A stretch of DNA of 64,000 nucleotides from positions 1,860,001-1,924,000 of the forward strand of contig CANTUR010000038.1 in assembly GCA_947683625.1 (NCBI GenBank). Reading direction: 5' to 3'. The position numbers and the translations under genes are program-made. This stretch comes from Mallotus nudiflorus (taxonomy: Eukaryota; Streptophyta; Magnoliopsida; Malpighiales; Euphorbiaceae). The notes beneath the pieces were generated by a model. That model was not told the origin of the DNA and did not search any database. It saw nothing but the letters and a program-made list of their open reading frames with translations. Numbering within the stretch: position 1 is the first letter of the stretch; each line of letters starts with the position of its first letter. This document shows, piece after piece, positions 50,547 to 60,764 of the stretch.

Positions 50547-50985
50547 ATATAGGCTCATGCCACAATTATTTCATCCTACATTATTTTAAAATTTGGCATA
50601 TGGTGTTAATTAATGGCTTAAAAATGCAAAGTTTAATGAACCTGATAGGGACATTTTTCACAATAAACAAATACCTTGCTGAAAAACATCATAGGTGTGC
50701 ATGTACTTGTTTGTGAGAGAGAGGAGAGTGGGCGTGCAGTAGTAGTAATATGGGGGGCTCACCGCTAACTTTCATGGGAATGGTGATTGTGATTCTGGCT
50801 CAGGTTAGCACTTTGGTGGCATGCAAAGTGGCTTTTTCTAAGGGCATGAACAAGTATGTTCTTATCATCTACAGTGGTGCCCTCTCTAGTCTTTCTAATA
50901 ATGTTTCATAGGTTCTAAATTTATATCTCGTTCAATTTTACTTCCAATATATGCTCAAAACTAGCTGAAACTGAAAATAGCATTT

Positions 50986-51001
50986 CCCCCCCCCCCCCCC
51001 C
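50986..51001. repeat. C homopolymer (16) in intron 1 of WAT1-C
   Basis: An uninterrupted run of C, unusual in this AT-rich sequence and prone to sequencing error. Confidence 0.9.
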
Positions 51002-51165
51002 TCTTTTTCCAGATCTGAGAGGCCTTCACCCACCCTCCCTGTGCTTTTGAGAATCATCTTGCTTGCGCTGTTTGGGTAATATCAATTCCTACAGCAAATT
51101 ATTTATTCTTTCTTGGATTTCATTTTGATTAATGTGTGGAGGTGTTAATTGACTTTGTTCTTTTC

Positions 51166-51523
51166 TAACATAAAGGAAGCCTAAGTTAAAAGGGATAAAT
51201 ATTGTTTGTCGTTGAATTGCGCATGATTGGTTGCCAAACAACTTTCTTATACTCTGTTGATTTAAAAGAATGCCAAAATAAAAAGCATCAAAATTCATTG
51301 ATTCTTAAAAGCATGTCAAAAATTGGAAGAAAATAGAACTTTGATTATCAATTTAACAAAAACTAACTCACATAGCCCTAAAACTTACATATTTATAGGG
51401 TGGTACAAACATACCAACCCTAACCTTAATTTTAATTAAAAAAATAAAGTAAAGACAATTCTAACTAAGATAGGAATCAAATGCCTAACAATATAGGAAA
51501 TTCAAATTCTAAGAATAAAATCA

Positions 51524-51581
<58 letters not shown>

Positions 51582-51637
51582 TATATATGTTGTCCATTAT
51601 TTTGCAAACTCATTTCAAAGTTTGTTACTTTAAATCA
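51166..51637 (-). repeat. 3' LTR of the intron-2 element
   Basis: It contains a long AAT microsatellite (51526-51580). The minus-strand start is TGATTTAAAGTAAC at 51637. Confidence 0.85.
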
Positions 51638-52112
51638 TTCCCTCTAGGGTAGAGAAAATTCGTCCTCGAATTTCACCTAAATATTGTGAAACAAATTTGC
51701 TCACAAATGCATAAAACATCATAGATCCACCTTCACCATCAACTTGTAATTCTTTTAAAATAGAAATTAAAGGAACACAAGAGTAAATAATTTCGTCAAT
51801 GCCAATAAAATCAATATATTCAACACACTCGACTAACTTTGGCATATTATATTCATGTCTTGGATGATCTTCCATCTCAATCCCTAAATCCTTAGAAGTT
51901 TGATACCTTTCAACTAAGTCAACTGTTGTATCACCACCTTCTAACAATTCATTCAATTCTTCATCACCCTCATCCTCTTCATCAAATATTGGCTCATCTT
52001 CAATAATTGCATCTTCATCCTCACCATCATTAGTATCATAAAAAAAAGGTATCTTTATAATACTCTTATTCTTCCTCTTTGTCACTAACCTCCCCATCAA
52101 AATTACCCACAA
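51630..52112 (-). CDS. Acidic ORF of the intron-2 element, unknown
   Basis: An uninterrupted 160-codon frame fills most of the element's interior. After a basic start (TKRKNKSIIKI) comes a very acidic tract (DEEDEGDEELNELLEGGD), then a mixed part ending RGRIFSTLEGMI at the LTR edge. The acidic stretch resembles the linker between gag zinc knuckle and protease in some gypsy elements, but I cannot assign a domain. It may be a chance joining of gag and 3' pol sequence left by an internal deletion. Confidence 0.4.
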   Translation of the reverse strand: MWVILMGRLVTKRKNKSIIKIPFFYDTNDGEDEDAIIEDEPIFDEEDEGDEELNELLEGGDTTVDLVERYQTSKDLGIEMEDHPRHEYNMPKLVECVEYIDFIGIDEIIYSCVPLISILKELQVDGEGGSMMFYAFVSKFVSQYLGEIRGRIFSTLEGMI

Positions 52113-52185
52113 AATTATTGTTGTTTCATGGGGCTAGATTTTTTCTATTTTGATTGGCCAAAAAAATAGCCATCCTTTTAGTCAT

Positions 52186-52296
52186 CTATTCCATCATCTG
52201 CTCAAATTGCTCAATCAAACGATGATTAATCCACCAAACCAACTCACACTCATAAACTTCATCCAAGCGCTGCTGCTGTTGTCTCCTACATGCCAT
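52186..52296 (-). pseudogene. gag N-terminal fragment of the intron-2 element
   Basis: After the primer site the first minus-strand ATG (52296) opens MACRRQQQQRLDEVYECELV, which stops after 36 codons. The frame goes on with MTKRMAIFLANQNRKN before another stop. The R/Q-rich start is typical of plant gypsy gag. Confidence 0.45.
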
Positions 52297-52329
52297 ATCT
52301 TTTTTTTTATAACCCTAGGAGCGAACCTA

Positions 52330-52341
52330 GCTCTAATACCA
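52330..52341 (-). other. Primer binding site of the intron-2 element
   Basis: Minus strand TGGTATTAGAGC, one mismatch from the iMet primer site. Confidence 0.88.
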
Positions 52342-52343
52342 AC

Positions 52344-52770
52344 TAACATAGTAGAAACCTAAATTAAAATGGATAAATGCCGTTTGTTGTTGAATCGTGC
52401 ACAATTGACTGCCAAACAACCTTCTTCTACTTTGTTGATTCAAAAGAACGTCAAAATAAAAGGCATTAGGATTCGTTGATTCTCAAAAGAACACCATTGG
52501 AAGAAAATAGAATTTTGATTATCAATTCAATAAAAACTGACTCACATAGCCCTAAGACTTACATATTTATAGGGTGACACAAACCTACCAACCCTAACCC
52601 TAATTTTAATTAGTAAATTAAAAAAAGACAATTTAACTAAGGTAAAAAATTAAATTTCTAACAATATAGGAAAGTCAAATTTTAAGAATAATAATAATAA
52701 TAATAATAATAAATTATATATATTATTTATTGTTATGCAAACTCATTTCAAAATTTATTACTCTGCATCA
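52344..52770 (-). repeat. 5' LTR of the intron-2 element
   Basis: It is the partner of 51166-51637, with a much shorter AAT tract (52687-52712). Confidence 0.85.
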
Positions 52771-53498
52771 TTTCCTCATAAAGATTTTTGCATTGGCTGG
52801 TATAGAATACAGCTCTCCGATGCTTGGCACGGCAAATGCTCAACCTCATCCCAGCTTTTACATTCGTACTTGCCATTATTTTCTGGTTCTTATGAGAACT
52901 ATTTGAGCTACGGGGCTTCATTTTGACAGAGTGTAAATGAAATCATAGAAACAATTATTTTATATGATTTGCCTATTTTCTGAGATTGCATACTTGTGAA
53001 ATGGTGATTGTAGAATGGAGAAACTAGATTGCAGAAGCAGAAGCAGCCTAGCTAAATTCTTGGGAAACATAGTATCAAACGCAGGAGCATTTGTTGTGAT
53101 ATTTAACAACGGTACACCCCTCATCATGAAGACTTCTTCGATTCAACAGACTCTTTATTCCTCAAAATCATAGTGGATTCTTGGAGGCTTTTTCCTTGCA
53201 TCTCAAGCATTTCTAATTTCAGCAACGTACATTTTACAGGTTAGATTCATCATCATTCTCTTGGAGGAAGCTAGAAGATAAAAAGACACTAATTCTATGG
53301 TCTACTCTGATTCCTTATCTCCTTGAACATTACTGCAGATTTTTATTGTTAGGATGTTCCCATCAATCTCTACGATAATTTTCTATAGCAACTTCTTTTG
53401 TACCATTCTCTCTGGCCTCTGCAGCTTGCTTGTAGTTGACAATGCAGAAGCCTGGAAGTTAAGGCTTGATGCAGGACTGGTTGCTGTTGCATACGCTG

Positions 53499-53908
53499 TA
53501 AGCAGACTAATCCGATCAGAACCATTTCTTAATATTAATACACGTTTTTGAGGTAATATGAAGTGATGGGCCGGGCTCTTGTGACATGCGTATCACTGTC
53601 AAAAAAAGAGATTAAAAATAACATCTATCATGATAAAAAAATTAAAAATTAGAAAAAAAAAAAAAAAAACCAACTATCGTCTATGGTGCAAGCAATCGAG
53701 TAGCTTGATTTTGTTAACTAATTTTTGAGTTAAAGTCTTGGGTTTGGGTGGGGTTTTTTTTTGGTTAGAAATAACAAAAAAACCACATTGATCCAAAAGA
53801 CTATATTAGAAAACTATAGATCAAAAACAGAGAAAAAATATGAACAGGAAACGAAAAGAGGTTTTTTGAGTTGAATGCAGTGGTCATCATCTAACTTTAC
53901 ATTAATTG
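53499..53908. other. Intron 5 of WAT1-C and inserted AT-rich sequence
   Basis: The first ~50 bp continue intron 5. An A-run (53656-53670) and a TTTTTTTTTGGTTAGAAATAAC motif near 53755 resemble tails of truncated minus-strand LINE copies. There is no coding sequence. Confidence 0.4.
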
Positions 53909-54428
53909 TAATTTAGGTAAGTTTATTGCACCATTAATACTAAAATTTTGGACTACGGTTCATTTTGATATCAAATTTTTAATTTTTTTTAATTTCAAAA
54001 ATTCTATTTTATTTTAAGTTAAAATATTTTGAATATATGTGATCAAATTTAATATTTATGATAGTTGAAATAAGTATATTTTTAGTATATTTACTATGTA
54101 AGCATCCTATTAAATGATCTAATCATCTTATGAGCTCCATAAAATAAATTTTGTTAAAAGTTTATTTTATTGGACTCACAAGTAAATTTTATTTTATGGC
54201 GCCAACAAGATAATTAAATTGTTTAATAGGATATTTACAAGGTAAATATACTAAAAATATATTTATTCCAACTATCATATATGTTAAATTTGATTGGATA
54301 TGTTCGAAATACTTTAACTTGAAATAAAAATAAAATTTTTGATACTAAAAAGAAACTTAAAATTTTGATACCAAAGTAAAACATCACCAAAGTTATGTTA
54401 TCAACAGTGCAACAAATCTCAATTTAAG
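53909..54428. mobile_element. Long foldback element, ~520 bp
   Basis: The two halves are inverted copies. Pairs in the two arms include GAAATAAGTATATTTTTAGT with GGAATAAATATATTTTTAGT (reversed right arm), TATTTACTATGTAAGCATCC with TATTTACCTTGTAAATATCC, and TTTTGATATCAA with CTTTGGTATCAA. The arms are about 230 bp with a small centre near 54170. It is a non-coding MITE-like unit lying where the first part of WAT1-C exon 6 should be. Confidence 0.8.
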
Positions 54429-54865
54429 TTCTAAACTTCAATTTTTTTTTATCACATAATTTTGATTTTGTTTCAAAAATGATATCATTAAAATTTTTTA
54501 ATTCTCTAAATTTTTCTTAAAAACTATTTTAATCTCTCATTTTTTTTATCTTTTCAATTTAGTCCAAAAATTATAAAAAATTTAACAATTTTCTATTCCT
54601 AGACTTTAATACCTCTCATGATAAGTCCACTCTTACTAAGCGGAATAAAAATAATTTTTAAATTTTTTCTTATTTTCTATAAATATATAGAAAATATGAA
54701 TTTATTTATAAAAAAATTTAATTTTGAATTAAAATAGTGATTTTAGATTATTTAGATACTAAATTTATTTTAAATGACTGCTATAAAATTAAATAAATAT
54801 TTGATATCTAAAAAAATACAAAATAAAATTTGAGAATCGTATTAAAATAAAGTTAGAGTTACATT
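54429..54865. other. AT-rich non-coding stretch
   Basis: I see no gene. Short T-rich runs only. Confidence 0.4.
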
Positions 54866-54937
54866 CAACCAGAGGTTTCTTTGTGTGCTTTTATTCATGA
54901 GGTATCTTTTCTTGGTAACACCCTTTATCTTGCAAGG

Positions 54938-55139
54938 TATTATACGGTTGTTATCTGCCTTACAGAAGTTCGGTGCTACATGTTCTAATACACCCCGTCC
55001 ATTTATTATATTTTATAATAACTTTTAATTTCTATTTTGAATCTATTTAATCTGTTTCACTTTCATTTAACTCTTTGAATGCCAGAGTGGATGAGAGTGT
55101 GATCACAATAGTTCTTATAAAATATAAAGTTTAATTTTA
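54938..55139. other. Possible intron 6 of WAT1-C
   Basis: It starts GTATTATACGG, so the donor of intron 6 is kept. I found no exon 7 text to the right. Confidence 0.4.
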
Positions 55140-55640
55140 ACAATTGAATAATAAAATTAGTTCGAATAAAAAAGAGAATTGATGAAAACTCTTTCAAAAT
55201 CTGTGTAAATTTTTAAAAAAATTTTAAGTTTATAGAATTATTTTTTAAATTTTAAAAATTTAAGAAAAGTTTAAAAAATATATTTTCTATAGACTTAAAA
55301 AAATTTAAAAATTCTACAATCAAGTGAGATACATTTAAAATTTTTAAAAGTTTCTACAAACTTAATAATTTTTAAAATTTTTAAAAAAATTTTACAATCA
55401 AGTGAGATGCATTTAAAAAAATTAAAAATATTCTATAAACTTAATAATTTTTAAAAAATTTAAAAACTTTTCCATAAATTTAAATTTAAAATTTAAAATT
55501 TAAAATTTTTACAGTCAAATGATATATATTTAAAAATTTCAATAAAATTAAAAAAATTTCAAATGCTTTTTATAAAAATTTTAAAATTTTTTTATATTAT
55601 AAAAATTTTGCAATTAATTGATATACATTTTATTATAATT
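55140..55640. repeat. Low-complexity AAATTTTT region with ~80-120 bp units
   Basis: ACAATCAAGTGAGAT.CATTTA occurs at 55316 and 55393, and a diverged copy ACAGTCAAATGATATATATT at 55511, each followed by AAATTTTTAAAA-type sequence and (C)ATAAA(C)TTAATAATTTTTAAAA. It is a decayed short tandem array. Confidence 0.6.
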
Positions 55641-56150
55641 TTCATCAATTTTTTTTATTAGCCTTACTAATTTTTATTGATCAAACATTAAAATTAAATT
55701 TTTCTAATCTTTGGGATGTAATTGTAATATTTTTTAAAATAGAATCCCTATAATCTCTTGTTTAAAGTACTATTAGAATAAAAATATAAAAATGAAAAAT
55801 AAAACTTTAGTGTAAAGGTAGGGGTCCAATTTGACCCTCATCCCCATCTTCTTCCTACCATTTTTTTTAATTCTCTTTTCATACTACCACCATCATTCTC
55901 ATGATTGCTACTCCATTAAAACTCTATCCCTACCATTGTTACCAAATTAAAAGAAATGCCAAAACCTAATATCTAAGCAAAATTTTATAAAGACTTTCAT
56001 CTCCAACACCGGAGGATGTCATAGCTGTTGAACGTGAAGGAGCCATCGTATCATTACATTTTCATAAAATTTAATCAAATGCCAAAACCTAATCAAAGTC
56101 ATAGCAACGCAACATCTTATCATTGATTATCACGGCAAGATAAGTTTAAC
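55641..56150. other. Non-coding stretch
   Basis: AT-rich with a moderately GC-richer part at 55830-56120. I see no gene. Confidence 0.4.
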
Positions 56151-56154
56151 ACTT

Positions 56155-56510
56155 TATATATATATATATATATACACACGAAAGAGGAGAGAACATATAA
56201 AATTATAATGAAAAAGGAGAGAATATATAAAATTAAAAAATAATCTTCAGTCATTATTATATAAAAATTGGATAATTTAGTCATTTACTAATAAAAGTAA
56301 AATTAAATTAATTAAAATATAATTTTAATTTGATTGAAAATTTATTTTCTATTTTAATTAGGTTAACTTCTATTTTATAGGATTTCTATTTAAATTAGGA
56401 TTAATGTTTAGATATATTAAATACAATTGTATTTAGATTATGGATTTCCATTTGAATTAGGATTAACGGTTAAATTAAGTATATAAAAGGTAAATGTTTT
56501 GTTTCATAAT
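56155..56510 (+). repeat. Dispersed repeat family, copy 1
   Basis: It starts at a TA tract and contains ATTATTATATAAAAATTGGA and TTTTAATTAGGTTAACTTCT, both shared with 57370-57812 and, reversed, 61400-61800. Confidence 0.65.
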
Positions 56511-56762
56511 TGCATTACTTGAAAATATTTTCAAAGAGTTTATAGTTTTTATATTTGATGAAATCTACTTAATGTATACCTTAATTGATCGTGACTGTAT
56601 ATAGGTATGTTTTAATGACATTATTTTTTTTTTGTAATTTGTATATATTATTTTTATTATAATTTCATATTGTGGTCCTTCAATATTAATGCATGTCTTT
56701 TTTTTTTTTTTTCCATTGAGCTTGCAAATTCAGATTTCTAATAGAATTTGGAAATATAAGTT

Positions 56763-57250
56763 GTTTAATTTATTTTCATGATCTATCTCTAACTATAACT
56801 ATAAACACATGTTTATTTCATAAATTTTCTATTATTTGAAATGCACTAGACACAAATTCTAGGGTTATTTTATAGTTTTTTTTGAACTTGAGGTTTATTT
56901 TTTATGTATAAATAGAGTTCATAATAATAAAAATGTTTAAATTGTTTGAATATTTTTTTAGAAAAAAATTAAATTAATCATTTATTTAGAAATGCATTTT
57001 TCATGTTATTTAATTTCTTATCATGATTTATCTCTAGATATAGCTATAAACACATGTTTATTTCATAACTTTTATATCCTTCAAAATGTATTAGCCACCA
57101 ATTATAGGGTTATTTTATAGTTTTTTTAGGCTTAAAGTTTATTTTTTTTATTTATAAATAGAGTTTATAATAATAGAAATGCTTAAATTGTATGAATATT
57201 TTTTAGAAAAAAAATTAAATTAATCATTTATTTAGAGATGCATTTTTTAA
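56763..57250. repeat. Two-copy tandem repeat, ~242 bp unit
   Basis: Units 56763-57004 and 57005-57250 share ATAAACACATGTTTATTTCA, TAGGGTTATTTTATAGTTTT, and AAATTAAATTAATCATTTAT in the same order. They have diverged by scattered substitutions. Confidence 0.85.
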
Positions 57251-57282
57251 TAAAAAAATTAAGATTATAAAATTACTTTTAT

Positions 57283-57293
<11 letters not shown>

Positions 57294-57323
<30 letters not shown>
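57294..57323. repeat. (AAT)n microsatellite
   Basis: About 10 AAT triplets. Confidence 0.95.
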
Positions 57324-57324
<1 letters not shown>

Positions 57325-57369
57325 TGCTTAATTGTTTATTTACTATCTATCACGAGTCAAATGAATTTT

Positions 57370-57804
57370 TCGTTCACGTATGAAACACAAAGGAAGGGAC
57401 AAGTAAAATTACGAAAGAGTTTTTACTCATTATTATATAAAAATTAGATAATTTAGTCATTTGCTAATAAAAGTAATTAAATTAATTAAAATATAATTTT
57501 AATTTGATTAAAAGTCTATTTCCTATTTTAATTAGGTTAACTTCTATTTTATCTCTAATAAAAATTAAAGTAACTAAAATTTAATTCTAATTTAATTGAA
57601 AGTATGTTTCCATTTTAATTAGGTTAACTTCTATTTTATTTGTAACAAAAATTCTAATTTAATTGAAAGTATATTGTCTATTCTAATTAGCTTAACTTTT
57701 ATTTTATCTTTTATAAAAATTAATTTAATTAATATATAATTCTAATATAATTGAAAGTATGTATCCTATTTTAATTAGGTTAATTTCTGTTTTATCTCTA
57801 ACAA

Positions 57805-57812
<8 letters not shown>
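57370..57812 (+). repeat. Dispersed repeat family, copy 2, with internal tandem units
   Basis: It begins like copy 1 (GACAAGTAAAATTACGAAAG, then TATTATATAAAAATTAGATA). It then repeats a unit of about 70-90 bp around AATTAGGTTAACTTCTATTTT four times (near 57530, 57619, 57686, 57775). It ends at a long TA tract. Confidence 0.75.

Positions 57813-57878
<66 letters not shown>
57813..57878. repeat. (TA)n microsatellite
   Basis: About 33 TA units between the dispersed repeat and the solo LTR. Confidence 0.97.
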
Positions 57879-57884
<6 letters not shown>

Positions 57885-57899
57885 TGATTTGTGAAATTT

Positions 57900-59424
57900 T
57901 ATTTTAAACCTATATTGAGAAATCATTTTTCTAGCTATGGATAATCATTTTTTGTGATGTTCTTGTTGGATTGTGACCTCGGTCAGGGTTAAGTGTAGTT
58001 CTGAAAGCCCGACTCGAGTGTGAATGTCTGCGATTATTAGAAGTGCGTTTTCCATGCAGGTTTGACTCTACCTTTGGTAGAGAGATGTCCGTTTTACAGA
58101 GGAGACTCTGTCGAAATTTTGATAGATTTTCTCGTAAAACATGATATTTATAATAATTTCTACTGTTAATTAGACTTTATCCTGTCTATCGAGTCTTGTC
58201 CAGTCTTCCTCGAGTCAGCCTAGAATTTCACTGTTTTTGTGATTTTCGATTTAAATTTCATAGTCATGTTTTAAAATCGATATGTTAATTTCTTTTCTAG
58301 AGCATATCAGAGCAGAAGTCGTGGGATCAAGGCAAACGCGCAGTTGTGAGCCTTCTCATTCATCTTATAAGTCGATAAAATGATCTGTGCATGTGTTTTA
58401 TTTAAAGATGCGTGCGCTCATATTTTTATATTATTATTATTTGATTTATTTAATTTAATGTTGTTATTTAAGGTTTAAAATGCATTTTATTTATTTAAAA
58501 ATCGATTTTGAGAAATTTTAGTAGAACGGACTATCTGGTGGGCTTCACCAGGACCATGTGCACATGGTAGAGATTGAGAGGTGGATCCGAATTATATATG
58601 ACTGGTGAATGTTAAACTGGGACGAGTGCCTCGGTGGAAGTCTATGCTCTCGGGGACCGCTAGTGATTTGAAGGTTAATAATGGACTGGAATAGGTGCCT
58701 CGGTTGATGTCTATGCTCTCGAGGACCGTCAGTGCCATATATTTGGATTAAGTGAATGACTGCAACTTGGTGCCTTGGTTGATGCCTTTACTCTCGGAGA
58801 CCGGTGGTCTAGTTGGAATAAGTGGGTCCAGTTGGCCATTTAGATTTTTTTGGGTTTAGGGTTCTATTGAGATTTTTTAAAAGCTATATCTATATATTAT
58901 AAATTATTTTCACTATAAGTATTTGGTTTTCAAAAAGGTTTTCAAACCGTACAACTCTTTTTATTAACTTACTCAGTGAGGTCTGATTCCCCTCAATTTA
59001 TTTTTTTTCAGGAGCTTGGGAGTTCGACCTCAAACTGCCTCCACGCCGAATTTCTTCATCACCGGTTATTTTATGTAGGTCATTGTAAGCTGTACTATTG
59101 TAATATTCTAAAAAACTGCAGTAGTAACTGTACTATAAATTGTATGACTTAGGTATATTTGTGTATTTTATTTATATGTATCACGTTTATGTATAATGAT
59201 TTAAATTTGATTTATAATATGACAGTGGAGAATTTTTTATTTATGTATTCAATTATGTTTTAATTTTAGAAAAATCAATTTAATAATGTGTTCTGATATA
59301 AAATAAATTTTTAAATTGTAAGGTTTTATTTTTTTTTCTTTAAAGTTTACTACGGGTTTTCGGGAGTCTTATGTCTACCCATTGCCTAGTGTCAGTCACG
59401 TGTCCTCGGATTCGGATCGTGACA
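57900..59424 (+). repeat. Chromovirus solo or truncated LTR, plus orientation
   Basis: In plus sense it has the same ordered blocks as the reverse complement of the element 2 LTR: GACCTCGGTC; GGTAGAGAGATGTCCGTTTTA; CTCGTAAAACATGATAT; three GCCTCGGTTGATGTCTATGC-type units (58617-58805); ACTCAGTGAGGTCTGATTCC; CTGCAGTAGTAACTGTA; and the end GGATCGTGACA at 59424. No primer site or coding sequence adjoins it. The start is uncertain: the first half of the LTR is missing or too diverged to see. Confidence 0.75.
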
Positions 59425-59619
59425 ATATTGACATGATATTTGACACATCAACACATATTTTATATACGTGCTCTAATACTTTTAATCATGAGTAATATAG
59501 ACATAAAATAGAAATTAAAATATGTAATAAATAAATTTTAAAATTAAAGAATGCAATAAAGCAAAAAAGTAAAAAGAGTGAAAAAAAGTATTTGAGCATA
59601 AGTTATTTCACATTATGTT
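59425..59619. other. AT-rich spacer
   Basis: I see nothing in it. Confidence 0.4.
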
Positions 59620-59890
59620 TGTTTATTTGTGTTGTAAGGGGATGCAATAATTTTTGTAATAAGGACAAGAAAAAATAATTTTTGTAGGCAGGGAGAGAAA
59701 ATCCCACTTCGATGGACTGCAATAATTCACAACGTGCTATCATTAACACGTTCCCCAAATCTGTCCTCATTAAACTAAATTATTGAACAGTAAATCTTCT
59801 TTCCAAAAAAAAAACTAAATTTAATTAAGCTGAATTATTGGTCTTCTAACCAGCAATCATCATCAAAAGCTCATAAAAAAAATATCAATA
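59620..59890 (+). repeat. Downstream flank of WAT1-C, homologous to 31920-32190
   Basis: Same ordered motifs as behind WAT1-B (TTATTTGTGTTGTAAG, TTTTTGTAGGCAGGGA, GCAATAATTCACAA, GAATTATTGGTC, CAATCATCATCAAAA). It includes a 40-bp insertion near 59790. Confidence 0.8.
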
Positions 59891-60111
59891 TATTATGTAT
59901 CCCTGAAAGAATGTTTCAGCTGGTGCATTTAAATGTGGAACTTCAAATGCCTATCTATAAATGTACCTCATTTGAATTTATATATATATTTTTTGATTAA
60001 TTTGAATATTATTTAATTAAAAATTATATTTTTATCAACAAATTTTTCTTTTAATTATTTTATTTTATATTAATTTTTCACTGGATATAATGTTTTTAGT
60101 ATTATATTCTA

Positions 60112-60258
60112 CCCTTTTATTAAAAAATTTTTAATGGAAACTTAAAAATACATTCACCATTAAAATTTTTTTATGTTGTATAATACCATTTTATTAAAAA
60201 ATTTAATAGAAAATTTTAAATTAAATTCACCATTGAAATTTTTTTTATCATGTATAAA
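60112..60258. repeat. Two-copy tandem repeat, ~73 bp
   Basis: TTTTATTAAAAAATTT.AAT, then ATTCACCATT.AAATTTTTT, then ATG.T.TATAA occur twice in the same order. Confidence 0.75.
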
Positions 60259-60601
60259 CACTTGAAATGTTAATATAATTAAAAAAATTAAAACTTAATA
60301 TTTTATAAGTAAATTTATAAAGAAATATAACTGTTTTTTAATAAAATTTTAGTAATATAAGTTGAATACTAAAATAAAATAATATAACAAATTAATAAAA
60401 TTATAAATATCTCTTATTTACATTTAAGTTATTAATTTTGACCATGTATATATAATAAAGTTAGTATTGATTCATGTAGATAATGTACTTTTGATAATTT
60501 AACGAAATAAAAAATATATTTATTTTGAATTAAGGATAATTAAGTCATTTAAACTATAAATGAAGTTAAAGTGGAGTGCAATTATCAATAGGAGTGTAAA
60601 T

Positions 60602-60602
60602 T

Positions 60603-60640
<38 letters not shown>

Positions 60641-60652
60641 CACACACACACT
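60602..60652. repeat. Compound (CT)n(TA)n(CA)n microsatellite
   Basis: Three dinucleotide tracts join directly, as in CTCTCTCTATATATATACAC. Confidence 0.95.
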
Positions 60653-60730
60653 CTAGTAAACAATCACATTTTTCACATGTGACCACAATTTTTTTTTACT
60701 TGTGATATATAATAAGTAAACAATTAAACA

Positions 60731-60763
<33 letters not shown>
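60731..60763. repeat. (ATT)n microsatellite
   Basis: About 11 ATT triplets. Confidence 0.95.

Positions 60764-60764
<1 letters not shown>

Larger units (their letters stand above)
51166..52770 (-). mobile_element. Short non-autonomous LTR retrotransposon in WAT1-C intron 2
   Basis: Direct repeats at about 51166-51637 and 52344-52770 are clearly homologous (for example TCACATAGCCCTAA.ACTTAC and ACCAACCCTAACC in both). Minus-strand TGGTATTAGAGC (52330-52341) beside the right copy is an iMet-type primer site, so the element lies on the minus strand. The interior is only about 700 bp. The flanks are TTTTC (51161-51165) and TTTCC (52771-52775), an imperfect 5-bp duplication. It is probably an internally deleted gypsy element. 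Confidence 0.85.
50750..54937 (+). pseudogene. WAT1-related gene, copy C, broken
   Basis: Exons follow the order of copy B. Exon 1 (50750-50910): MGGSPLTFMGMVIVILAQVS, then KGMNKYVLIIYSG, with a frameshift near its end. Exon 2 (51013-51075): SERPSPTLPVLLRIILLALF. Exon 3 (about 52795-52895): AGIEYSSPMLGTA, then a 1-nt insertion and MLNLIPAFTFVLAIIF. Exon 4 (53013-53239): MEKLDCRSRSSLAKFLGN, with a TAG before WILGGFFLASQ. Exon 5 (53339-53498): FIVRMFPSISTIIFYSNFFC to LRLDAGLVAVAYA. Only the end of exon 6 remains (54866-54937, EVSFLGNTLYLA). Exon 7 is not seen. A gypsy-like insertion occupies intron 2 and a foldback element lies before the exon 6 remnant. It is non-functional as read. Confidence 0.92.

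Noticed and set aside
52150..52362. 70-codon plus-strand frame
   Set aside because: It is antisense to the gag start and primer site of the intron-2 LTR element.
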